From JASLBX01 sp035762665 (GTDB taxonomy: Bacteria; Actinomycetota; Actinomycetes; Jiangellales; Jiangellaceae), in NCBI GenBank assembly GCA_035762665.1, contig DASTNZ010000082.1, forward strand, positions 18,010 through 82,009: 64,000 nucleotides of DNA, read 5' to 3'. A program made the translations under genes and the position numbers. The notes under the pieces are model-generated. The model saw only the letters and a program-made list of their open reading frames with translations. It ran no database searches and had not been told where the DNA came from. Each line of letters starts with the position of its first letter. The stretch's first letter is position 1. Below are positions 44,631-51,817 of the stretch, in pieces.

Positions 44631-46343
44631 CTAGAACGGGGGTGGGTCGGAGTCGTTGTCGATGACCTGCCCGGCTCGCTCGATGACCTGGCCGACTGGT
44701 TCAGGCTGACGCGTGTAGCGATGCCCGGTGGGTGAGGTGTACTCGAACCTGCCGGGTTCGGGCTGGCTGACCTGCCACTTGGAGTTGTGCTTGTCGACGT
44801 GGTGCTTCTCGCAGAACGGACCCAGGTTGTGGTCGGCGGTCATCCCACCGAGCGCCCAGTCGAGGATGTGGTCGATGTCGACTCCAGGCGCGGTTGCCGG
44901 TCGATCGCAGCCGGGCCAAACACACCTGACGTCGCGCAGGACGATGTGCTCGGCGAGCGGCGCCGGTGGCCGGTAGCGAACGCGCCCGACGTCGAGGACC
45001 GCTCCGGACGCGGGGTCGGTCAGGATCCGCCGCCACACCGCCCCAGTCGCCAGCTTGCGGGCCGTAGTTGCCGTAATCGGGCCGAATCCGGCCAGCTCCC
45101 CCGGCTGTTCGTCGAGCCCGAGCAGGCTGCTTGCCGGCACGGTGACGTTGACGGCGACCGGCCGGTGCGACGCGTCGGAGAGCTTGATACCACCGCCGCA
45201 TGCCGGGCAGCCGCCGACCGGGCCAGCCACCAGCGCCGCGGCCGCGAGGGCAGCCAGCACGTCGACCCGCCGGGCCGCCATGGTTCGCCCGTCATCCCGG
45301 AACCGCTGCTTGAGCGACGCAGCACCGGCGTCCAGAGTCGCCTTTACCGCCGCGGCCACCTCGTCGGGCACGTACGCCTCGATCCAGGACATGCCGTCCT
45401 GGCCTGGCGTGATCACGATGTACCGCCGCTGCCTGGCGTCCTCGTGCCGGGCTTCTGCACTCTTGGGATCCAGCTGATGGATCTCTCGGTTGATCAACCG
45501 GCGGAGCGACTCGACCGTCAGCTCCGCGGCCTTCGGCAACACCCGACCTTCCACCGTGCGGGCCAGCTCGTTGTCGTGCCGGTACAGCTTCCGAGCGATC
45601 ATCTCCGCCTTGCGGGTGTCGACCCACCCCTCTGCCCACGCGGCGAACGTGTCCGGCAGCACCTGCTGCAGGTATTCAGCCCGCGCCACCAACGCCTCAC
45701 CCTCGGCACCCGACACCGCCAGCCGGGCCGCTACCTCCAGCCCGGTCACCCGCTGCGGCGATACCGATACGCGGGCACCCTCGACGGGGCGCATCTCTAC
45801 CCGGCGGGCCAGCTCAGCGATGCCCCTCGCCTGCAGCGCGCCCATCGCGGCGACCACACGCTCACACCCGGCGATGAACTCCACAAGCTCGTACGCACCA
45901 AGCTGGGACACGTTCGCACACGCCAGGATCGCAGCCAGCTCAGCTCCGCCCGGCAGCTCTTCCACCGACGGCATCCGTGCAGGCACCCGGGCTCCCGGAT
46001 GCTGTGCCAGCGCCTCCAACAAATCCGTGGGTCCTTCGGGACACGCATCCGGGCCCCGAAAGCCCGCAGGCACCTCCACACAGGCAGCCGGATCATGGTC
46101 GGCAGACCTCTCCATGCGCAGGACAGCCTCGAGTTCCTCCTCCGGGGTGGGTCCAATCCATCCAGAGTCGAAGAACTCCTCCAGTCGTGAGTCGCCGCCG
46201 GCTTCATGCTCGGCTAACACCTGCGCCAATCGAACCGGGTCGGGCGCGCCGGGGATCAATGGGAAGACGTCACCGCTCGGGCGCTCCGGCACGCCGGAAT
46301 CACCGGCACCCTGCGCCTCGCTTGGCACACCTTCTTGAAACAT
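44631..46343 (-). CDS. 13E12-family HNH endonuclease (DUF222), SOS-controlled
   Basis: A 570-aa protein. An acidic N-terminal region of about 130 residues is followed by the DUF222 helical domain (ELVEFIAGCERVVAAMGALQARGIAELARRVEM, then GWVDTRKAEMIARKLY), a C-x2-C pair (GGCPACGGG), and the HNH nuclease at the end: CVWPGCDRPATAPGVDIDHILDWALGG, LGPFCEKHHVDKH. The His-Asn-His metal residues are intact. Mycobacterial members of this family often carry LexA boxes. The ATG lies inside a near-perfect LexA box with TAGAAT as -10, so the transcript should be leaderless and SOS-induced. dnaE2 follows after 3 nt. The function in repair or mutagenesis is unknown. Confidence 0.9.
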   Translation of the reverse strand: MFQEGVPSEAQGAGDSGVPERPSGDVFPLIPGAPDPVRLAQVLAEHEAGGDSRLEEFFDSGWIGPTPEEELEAVLRMERSADHDPAACVEVPAGFRGPDACPEGPTDLLEALAQHPGARVPARMPSVEELPGGAELAAILACANVSQLGAYELVEFIAGCERVVAAMGALQARGIAELARRVEMRPVEGARVSVSPQRVTGLEVAARLAVSGAEGEALVARAEYLQQVLPDTFAAWAEGWVDTRKAEMIARKLYRHDNELARTVEGRVLPKAAELTVESLRRLINREIHQLDPKSAEARHEDARQRRYIVITPGQDGMSWIEAYVPDEVAAAVKATLDAGAASLKQRFRDDGRTMAARRVDVLAALAAAALVAGPVGGCPACGGGIKLSDASHRPVAVNVTVPASSLLGLDEQPGELAGFGPITATTARKLATGAVWRRILTDPASGAVLDVGRVRYRPPAPLAEHIVLRDVRCVWPGCDRPATAPGVDIDHILDWALGGMTADHNLGPFCEKHHVDKHNSKWQVSQPEPGRFEYTSPTGHRYTRQPEPVGQVIERAGQVIDNDSDPPPF

Positions 46344-46356
46344 GTGTTCGATTCTA
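46336..46356 (-). promoter_or_regulatory. LexA box and leaderless promoter of the HNH-dnaE2 operon
   Basis: On the minus strand the site reads TCGAACACATGTTTCA (46351-46336), one half-site perfect and the other close to the consensus TCGAAC-N4-GTTCGA. The ATG start of the HNH gene lies in the spacer. TAGAAT (46356-46351) is a good -10; the A of ATG is 8 nt beyond it, so transcription should begin at or very near the start codon. LexA would block both. Confidence 0.85.
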
Positions 46357-46422
46357 GCAGCGCCCGGTGACAGCCTCCGTCCGGATATCCGGGCTGAATG
46401 GTTCTTCGATCACCAAACGAGG

Positions 46423-46755
46423 TCAGCCACGCGGTGCATACATCATCACAGCGACTCCAAGCAGGCAGATTGCGGCGCCGAGCACGTCCCAGCGGTCGGG
46501 GCGGAACCCGTCCACGATGACCCCCCAGATCAGCGCGCCGGCGACGAACACCCCGCCGTAGGCGGCCATGATCCGCCCGAAGTGCGCCTCCGGCTGCAGC
46601 GTCATCACCAGTCCATACGCTCCCAGGGCGAGCACGCCGGCGCCGATCCACAGCGGGCCCCTGCTCTCCCGCAGGCCCTGCCAGACCAGCCAAGCGCCGC
46701 CGATCTCGGCGGACGCGGCGAGGACGAACAGCAGGACCGACCGGCCGACCGTCAC
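46423..46755 (-). CDS. YnfA family small membrane protein
   Basis: A 110-aa protein with four transmembrane segments and the family elements SAEIGGAWLVWQGLR, GAYGLVMTLQPEAHFGRIMAAYGGVFVAGALIWG and LDRWDVLGAAICLLGVAVMMYAPR-like C-terminus. YnfA proteins are small transporters of the SMR-like class, some implicated in export of toxic compounds. The GTG was chosen at MTVGRSVLLFVLAAS; 31 more codons are open upstream inside the spacer and merR end. It lies 10 nt after the MerR stop and is third in a MerR-regulated operon. Confidence 0.85.
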   Translation of the reverse strand: MTVGRSVLLFVLAASAEIGGAWLVWQGLRESRGPLWIGAGVLALGAYGLVMTLQPEAHFGRIMAAYGGVFVAGALIWGVIVDGFRPDRWDVLGAAICLLGVAVMMYAPRG

Positions 46756-46765
46756 GATCGGAACG

Positions 46766-47212
46766 CTACCGGCCGGGCAAGTAGATCGGCCGCGAGTCGC
46801 CCACGGCGAGCTCCGCGAACGGCAGCGGGCACCCGGGACTCTCGGCACACTCGATCAGGTCGTCGCAGCCGGCGGCCAGGGCCGCCCGCAGGGTCTCACG
46901 GATGACTTCGAGGTCGGCGATCCTTTCCTCGACCTCCACCAGCTTCGTCCTCGCCCGCCGCTGCAGGCTCGCATCGGCGTCCGCCTGCCCGTGCTGGTGC
47001 CGCCCCGCGTCCAGCAACTCCGCCACCTCGGCGAGCGTGAAGCCCAGCCGTTGCGCCGCCTTGATCACTCGGACCGTGGTCACGGCATCCTCCGGATACG
47101 CCCGATGGCCACCCAGCGTCCGGTCCGGCTCGGGCAGCAACCCGCGCCGCTCGTAGTAGCGCAACGTCTGCAGGTTCACTCCCGCCGCTGCGGCAACCTG
47201 ACCGCTGCGCAT
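46766..47212 (-). CDS. MerR family heavy-metal-responsive regulator
   Basis: A 148-aa MerR protein. The DNA-binding N-terminus (GVNLQTLRYYERRGLLPEPDRTLGGHRAYPEDAVTTVRVIKAAQRLGFTL) is canonical. The long dimer helix is followed by an effector end with GCDDLIECAESPGCPLPF, where the Cys residues (three in 15 residues) resemble the metal-binding loop of Hg- or Cd-type MerR members. It starts 2 nt after the stop of the CC-protein gene and precedes ynfA. It should activate the 19-bp-spacer promoter at 47540-47570. Confidence 0.88.
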   Translation of the reverse strand: MRSGQVAAAAGVNLQTLRYYERRGLLPEPDRTLGGHRAYPEDAVTTVRVIKAAQRLGFTLAEVAELLDAGRHQHGQADADASLQRRARTKLVEVEERIADLEVIRETLRAALAAGCDDLIECAESPGCPLPFAELAVGDSRPIYLPGR

Positions 47213-47214
47213 GG

Positions 47215-47532
47215 TCAGTCCGATCCAGCAGGTGCTGCCAGGGCGTCCAGAACAGCGGAGTGCCGGTCAGGGACAGCGACATCCAGGCGAAGCCCGTCAC
47301 CGTCCGCGGTCAGTGTGAAGGTGAAGAACAGGCAGCAGGCCGCCTCCCGGACGGCCAGCTCAGCAACCTGCGCGGCCACGGTTGGCGTCGGCTCCAGCGT
47401 CAACCGGAGGTGATCGGCCGCCGGCCGCTCGATCTTGCGCACCGACTCGGCGAACAGACCAGAGAACGCCTTCATGCGCCCCGGCTGCTCAGCGGTCGGA
47501 AGCGTGCACTCTGTCGGAATCCAGCTCGTCAT
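47215..47532 (-). CDS. MerR-linked small cysteine-rich protein of unknown function
   Basis: A 105-aa protein. It has conserved-looking TECTLPTAEQP near the start and a REAACCLFFTFTLTADGD motif in the middle, whose Cys pair could bind a soft metal, followed by DGLRLDVAVPDRHSAVLDALA. I recognise it as a type found beside MerR regulators in actinobacteria, but know no assigned function. It is the first gene of the operon cc-protein-merR-ynfA. The ATG lies 7 nt beyond a -10 element, so the mRNA is probably leaderless. Confidence 0.75.
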   Translation of the reverse strand: MTSWIPTECTLPTAEQPGRMKAFSGLFAESVRKIERPAADHLRLTLEPTPTVAAQVAELAVREAACCLFFTFTLTADGDGLRLDVAVPDRHSAVLDALAAPAGSD

Positions 47533-47539
47533 ACCTTGA

Positions 47540-47570
47540 CGGTAAACCCGTACCTAAGTATCGGATTCAA
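47540..47570 (-). promoter_or_regulatory. MerR-type promoter with 19-bp spacer
   Basis: On the minus strand, -35 TTGAAT (47570-47565) and -10 TTACCG (47545-47540) are separated by 19 bp, the overlong spacing that MerR-family activators correct by DNA distortion. The spacer CCGATACTTAGGTACGGGT contains an imperfect dyad (CCGATAC / GTACGGG). It overlaps the end of the acVLRF1 gene, and the first codon of the CC-protein gene is 7 nt beyond the -10. Confidence 0.72.
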
Positions 47571-48195
47571 GTGGCTCGGACAGCCGGATCCGCACCGAGC
47601 GGAACTGCCGCGGTGTGTTCCGAAGTACGGCGAGCTTAGGGTCAGGGACGGCGAGGTGGCCCTCCACCACCAGATCGCGCAATGGCGACAGCCGCGGATC
47701 GGCCATCACCCGAGTTAAGGCCGCCTTGTCGCCGCCGAGCACCACGGCGTCGATACGGCCGGCTTCGGGTGCGACGACGCGTGCCGCCACGTCCGCGGCG
47801 GCCTCGAACGCCTCCCTGGCCTGCTTCTCGCGCCGCCGCGCGAACCGCTGTTGCGACTGCCCACCTGCCGCCGTCCGCCCCTGGACGTGACGCGCGCCCA
47901 CCTTGGACGCGACGAGCGCCCGTCCCTCGAACACACCAGCCGCATAACCGCCACGGCGCACCAGGATCACACCGACCCTGCGGTTCCGCCCAGCGTGAGC
48001 GAGCAGTCCACCGTACGGTTGCGCGTCGTCCACGGCCAGTGGAGGAAAGGGGACCAAGCACTCAGCGCGGGCGCCGTCAGCGGCCGTAACGGTCACGACA
48101 TCGCCGGTGGCGTGGTACGACGTCGGGCCATGCCGCTCGGCGAAACCCTGCAGCCATGGCTGCAGCCGTTCGGGTGGTACGGAGACGTCCTTCAC
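47554..48195 (-). CDS. acVLRF1-family peptidyl-tRNA hydrolase (ribosome-quality-control release factor)
   Basis: A 213-aa protein. The N-terminal half ends in a VGVILVRRGGYAAGVFEGRALVASKVGARHVQGRTAAGGQSQQRFARRRE core, whose QGRTAAGGQSQQRF segment is the VLRF1/Vms1 catalytic motif with the Gln expected at the ribosomal peptidyl-transferase centre. A helical basic region and the C-terminal KAALTRVMADPRLSPLRDL part follow. These actinobacterial VLRF1 proteins are thought to cleave peptidyl-tRNA on stalled ribosome subunits. It stands as a single gene between imuB and the MerR operon. Confidence 0.88.
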   Translation of the reverse strand: MKDVSVPPERLQPWLQGFAERHGPTSYHATGDVVTVTAADGARAECLVPFPPLAVDDAQPYGGLLAHAGRNRRVGVILVRRGGYAAGVFEGRALVASKVGARHVQGRTAAGGQSQQRFARRREKQAREAFEAAADVAARVVAPEAGRIDAVVLGGDKAALTRVMADPRLSPLRDLVVEGHLAVPDPKLAVLRNTPRQFRSVRIRLSEPLESDT

Positions 48196-48294
48196 GAGGC
48201 CCGAGTATGCCGCCGGCGTGCCCTTCAGCTTCGCCCCATCCCTACGACGTGTGCGGCAACCCGGCGGAACGTACGGGCGAGGCGCCGCAGGACC

Positions 48295-49821
48295 TTACGC
48301 ATAAGACGCCTCCACCAGCCACTGACCTTCTTCGACGAGCAGCAACCAGGCCTGGCCGTCCTCGGTGGCGACCTGGAAGCGGGCCAGCCGGCGAGCAGCG
48401 GAGGCGTCCCACCACTGCTCTAGCGCCGGCCAGGGTCCGGTCCAGCCGGTGACGGTCAACGGCTCGCCGTCCACCATCAACTCGGCGGGTGGCGCGGACA
48501 CCTCGCACCGGCCGCTGACCATGACCGGCCGCCCGTCCTCGTCCACGACCAGCACCGGCAGCGGCTCGGGGTGGACGACGGCCGGCGCAGGAGCCGGCAC
48601 CCGGCCCGGCCAGGGCGCCTCGGCGCCTGCGCCGGCCTCCAGCCGGTCGCCCCACGGGATCTTGGTCACCTGCTCGCCCGGGGCGCGCCCACCAGTGAGC
48701 ACCGGCCGCGTGACAGCGGCGTGTCCGAGCATGACCTGGATGCGGGTGGCCGCCCGCTCAACCACATCGCTGGGGACATGGGAGCCCCACAACACCAGCT
48801 GCCGCCCCCTGTCGATCACGAGTTGATCAGGAGCCAGCCGCAGCCGCACCACACCGCCGGTAAGCGGGCCGGACGAACCCTTGCGAGGCCCTGTTCGCCA
48901 AGCATCGAGCTGCCACCGAACTCGCTCGGCGAGCGCCGGCGACGACAGCAGGCCGTCGTGCCGCCACAACCGCGCCCAACTTCGGCCATCCGAGGTGGTG
49001 ACCTCGACTTCGACCCGGACGCAGGTGAGCCCCCGGGAGCCGAGGTTCTCGTACAGTTGGTCGGCCAGGCTCTTGGCGGCGAAGACCACCGGCTCGGCGT
49101 CCAGCGGGGGGTCGAACGTCATGACAGCGGCGAGATCTTCCCCAGGCGGGCGGGCAGCCAGCGGCCGGGCCGGCAGTCCTTGGGCCAGCCGGTGAGCCAG
49201 CGCTCCGTCGGCGCCGAAGCGGGCAAGGATGTCGGGGGCCGGCAGGGCGGCCAGATCGCCAAGCGTCCGGATGCCCAACCGGACGAGCAAGCCCGCCAAC
49301 TCGGGACGGTCCAGAACCGATACCGAGTGCGGCGCCAGGAACCGCGCCGTCTCGCCCGCGGGGACGACGATTCCGCCGGGCAGCACCCGTGCGGCAAGCG
49401 CCGCCGCGAACGACCCGTCGGCCACGCCGGCCGTGCACTCGAAGCCCGCGGCATCGACGGCTTCGCGCACAGTGCTGGCCGCCACCTGCTCGCTCCCGTA
49501 GTAGCGAGCCGGGCCTCTCGCAGGGACAGCCAGCAGCCCCGGGCGGACCACCTCGACCCGTGGGCACAGTGTTTCCACAACGGCGACGACCTGTTCGAAC
49601 AGCCTGGCTTGGGCGTCGAGATCGTCGGCGTAGACCTCCAGGTCGGCACATCGGCGCTGGGCGTCACGCAGCTTCTGGCCGCGGCGGACGCCAGCCGCCC
49701 GCGCTGCCGCCGTACACGCCGCGACCTGGCCGTCCGAGACCACGATGGCGGGGGTCCGTGCGTCGGCGCCTGCTGCGACAACCGGCCAGTCGGGGCACCA
49801 CAGGGCAAGGACTCTTGTCAT
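48295..49821 (-). CDS. imuB: ImuB, Y-family polymerase-like mutasome hub protein
   Basis: A 508-aa Y-family relative: RVLALWCPDWPVVAAG, AARAAGVRRGQKLRDAQRRCADL, PARYYGSEQVAAS, TAGVADGSFAAALAARVL and a helix-hairpin-helix region (LVRLGIRTLGDLAALPAPDILARFGADGALAHRL). The acidic catalytic residues of a true Y polymerase are not evident; ImuB is thought to act as an adaptor linking DnaE2 to the sliding clamp. The C-terminus is long and Pro/Ala-rich, including APAPAVVHPEPLPVLVV. Its ATG overlaps the imuA stop by 4 nt. Confidence 0.92.
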   Translation of the reverse strand: MTRVLALWCPDWPVVAAGADARTPAIVVSDGQVAACTAAARAAGVRRGQKLRDAQRRCADLEVYADDLDAQARLFEQVVAVVETLCPRVEVVRPGLLAVPARGPARYYGSEQVAASTVREAVDAAGFECTAGVADGSFAAALAARVLPGGIVVPAGETARFLAPHSVSVLDRPELAGLLVRLGIRTLGDLAALPAPDILARFGADGALAHRLAQGLPARPLAARPPGEDLAAVMTFDPPLDAEPVVFAAKSLADQLYENLGSRGLTCVRVEVEVTTSDGRSWARLWRHDGLLSSPALAERVRWQLDAWRTGPRKGSSGPLTGGVVRLRLAPDQLVIDRGRQLVLWGSHVPSDVVERAATRIQVMLGHAAVTRPVLTGGRAPGEQVTKIPWGDRLEAGAGAEAPWPGRVPAPAPAVVHPEPLPVLVVDEDGRPVMVSGRCEVSAPPAELMVDGEPLTVTGWTGPWPALEQWWDASAARRLARFQVATEDGQAWLLLVEEGQWLVEASYA

Positions 49822-50483
49822 CCGGCCGCCTCCAGAGAACCGACGACCTCGAGGTCGGCGCTGGCCACCGAACCGTCCGGGCTGGGCAGCCACAGCCACG
49901 CCGATCGGGGACGACCGCCGGCACCTCGCCCGTCGGCGACCACCTTCACCCGGCGGCCCTGCAGGTGGCCGTGCCCGTGCTCGAGCCCCGTCCACAACGA
50001 TGACGTCACCTGCAAGCGCAGCCGCGCGCCCTCCCACGGCCCGATCACCACCAGGGCGGCACCGTGCTGGCGGGCGAGAGCGGTGAGCCGCCGGATCACC
50101 CCGATGGGTGGCGGCACAGGTGGCTGGACCAGCACCACCCTTGTCGCCGGTAGCAGCGTGGCTACCACATCAGCCCAGCGCTCCCCCGGCTTGTCCACAA
50201 GTACCAGCCGATCGAGGTTCGCTCCCATGCCGGCGGCCGCCAGCATCCCCGACTGGGGCAGCCCGACCACTCCGCACCACAGATCGACGGTCGGAACACC
50301 CATCGGAATCGCGCCGGCAACCAGCGCCAGCGGCAGCGCGCCTACCGCGTCGACGGTGATTACCTGACCGCGCGGCAACCCTCCAGGTAGCAGCCCATGG
50401 AGGGCCGGCAGCACCGGGATCGGCTCGGCCACAGGTGCACTACCGCTGTTGCCGTGCACCTCAGCGAGAGGCTCAACCGTCAT
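49818..50483 (-). CDS. imuA: ImuA, RecA-like mutasome accessory protein
   Basis: A 221-aa protein with a RecA-like fold (HGLLPGGLPRGQVITVDAVGALPLALVAGA, VPTVDLWCGVVGLPQSGMLAAAGMGANLDRLVLVDKPG). It has no classical Walker A, as expected for ImuA, a partner of ImuB and DnaE2 in SOS mutagenesis. The ATG MTVEPLAEVHG lies 11 bp from a perfect LexA box, and the predicted -10 GATACT puts the transcription start near the A of ATG. imuB is translationally coupled downstream. Confidence 0.9.
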   Translation of the reverse strand: MTVEPLAEVHGNSGSAPVAEPIPVLPALHGLLPGGLPRGQVITVDAVGALPLALVAGAIPMGVPTVDLWCGVVGLPQSGMLAAAGMGANLDRLVLVDKPGERWADVVATLLPATRVVLVQPPVPPPIGVIRRLTALARQHGAALVVIGPWEGARLRLQVTSSLWTGLEHGHGHLQGRRVKVVADGRGAGGRPRSAWLWLPSPDGSVASADLEVVGSLEAAG

Positions 50484-50489
50484 AACACC

Positions 50490-50509
50490 AGTATCGAACA
50501 CTCGTTCGA
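50490..50509 (-). promoter_or_regulatory. Perfect LexA box and promoter of imuA-imuB
   Basis: TCGAACACTCGTTCGA (50494-50509) matches the actinobacterial SOS consensus TCGAAC-N4-GTTCGA in all 12 positions. On the minus strand it merges with GATACT (50495-50490), a -10 candidate followed after 6 nt by the imuA ATG, so the mRNA is probably leaderless. The rightward GT4 glycosyltransferase gene begins about 105 bp away on the other side. Confidence 0.92.
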
Positions 50510-50614
50510 TATCCACAAGTCCATCGACGCGCGGTTGATGCAACGGGTTTTACCTGCGGCAGAGCGGATATTCAGCACCTCCCTTATTCGAGTGCAATAC
50601 CCTCAGGAGCGCAC

Positions 50615-51817
50615 ATGAGCGGCCGGTCAGTTGCTTCACACACGTGGACGGAAGATCCGTTTCCACCCGTCCTCCACCAACCGGTCCATCACGCCGGACC
50701 GCATCCGCTTCACGTCGTACTGGCCGCCCCGCCCTACTTCGACGTGCCACCGAGAGCGTATGGCGGCGTCGAGGCCGTCGTTGCTGAGCTCGCCGACGCC
50801 CTTGTCGCCCGCGGTCACCGGGTCACCCTGCTGGGCGCCGGTGAGCCACGCACGTCCGCTGAGTTCGTGCCTCTGTGGGAGCGCACTATCCCGGAGCGTC
50901 TCGGGGACCCCTATCCCGAAGTCGTACACGCACTCCTGATCCGGCGAGCGGTCGAGCGCCTGCTCGCCACGGATGCCGTCGACATCGTCCATGACCACAC
51001 GTTTGCAGGTCCGCTCAACGCCACGGGCTACCGCAACTGGGGTGTTCCAACCGTCGTCACCGTCCACGGGCCGGTCGATGCTGACCTGGAGCGCTACTAC
51101 CGCGTGCTGGAATCGGACGTCCACCTGGTGGCGATCAGCGAGCGGCAGCGGACGCTGGCACCTGGGCTGAACTGGGCCGGCACGGTTCACAACGCGCTGC
51201 GCCTCGACGACTGGCCTTTCCAGGATGAGAAGCACGAATATGCGCTCTTCCTCGGCAGGTTTCACCCAGACAAGGCACCCCACCTGGCCCTGGACGCCGC
51301 GCACGCAGCTGGGATACCACTGGTGCTCGCGGGCAAGTGTGCCGAACCGGCGGAGAAGGAGTACTTCGAAAGGGAGGTCCGCCCGCGGTTGACCGCTCGC
51401 GATCACGTCTTCGGTGTGGCCGACGCGAATGCCAAGCGGGCGCTACTTGCCTCGGCCAGTTGCCTGTTGTTCCCGATTCGCTGGGAAGAACCGTTCGGTA
51501 TGGTGATGATCGAGGCCATGGCATGCGGCACACCGGTCGTGGCGCTGCGTGCCGGGGCAGTACCCGAAGTTGTGGTGGACAAGGTGACCGGTCTCATCTG
51601 CGACGAACCCGCCCACCTGGCCGATGCGGTGCAGGCGGCCAGCGCCATCGACCCGGCGGCTTGCCGGTCTCATGTCGCCAAGCGCTTCAACGTTGATCAG
51701 CTGGGCGCCGGCTACGAGGCGGTCTACCGGTCAGTCCTCGAGCATCAGACTAGCAATGTGCGCGCAAAGCGCCACCACAACGGTGCTTTGGTCCAGGTGC
51801 CGCGGGGCGTGGCGTGA
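50615..51817 (+). CDS. Glycosyltransferase family 4 protein
   Basis: A 400-aa GT-B enzyme. Residues 31-230 hold the acceptor domain (PPRAYGGVEAVVAELADALVARGHRVTLLG, IVHDHTFAGPLN). The donor domain carries FLGRFHPDKAPHLALDAA and the family signature FPIRWEEPFGMVMIEAMACGTPVVALRAGAVPEVV. It would transfer a sugar from an NDP-sugar (GT4 type). A CAGGAG ribosome-binding site precedes the ATG. Its stop overlaps the GTG of the amylo-glucosidase gene, so a joint role in building or trimming a glucan or glycoside is likely. Confidence 0.92.
   Translation: MSGRSVASHTWTEDPFPPVLHQPVHHAGPHPLHVVLAAPPYFDVPPRAYGGVEAVVAELADALVARGHRVTLLGAGEPRTSAEFVPLWERTIPERLGDPYPEVVHALLIRRAVERLLATDAVDIVHDHTFAGPLNATGYRNWGVPTVVTVHGPVDADLERYYRVLESDVHLVAISERQRTLAPGLNWAGTVHNALRLDDWPFQDEKHEYALFLGRFHPDKAPHLALDAAHAAGIPLVLAGKCAEPAEKEYFEREVRPRLTARDHVFGVADANAKRALLASASCLLFPIRWEEPFGMVMIEAMACGTPVVALRAGAVPEVVVDKVTGLICDEPAHLADAVQAASAIDPAACRSHVAKRFNVDQLGAGYEAVYRSVLEHQTSNVRAKRHHNGALVQVPRGVA

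Noticed and set aside
44631..46343. The HNH/13E12 gene as a mobile intron-type endonuclease or insertion sequence
   Set aside because: No flanking direct or inverted repeats, no disrupted gene and a LexA-controlled operon position with dnaE2 argue for a resident gene.
48571..50367. A very long open frame (598 codons) on the plus strand opposite imuB and imuA
   Set aside because: It is antisense to two recognisable coupled genes, has Arg/Pro/Gly/His-rich composition and no domain; it reflects GC-rich third-position bias.
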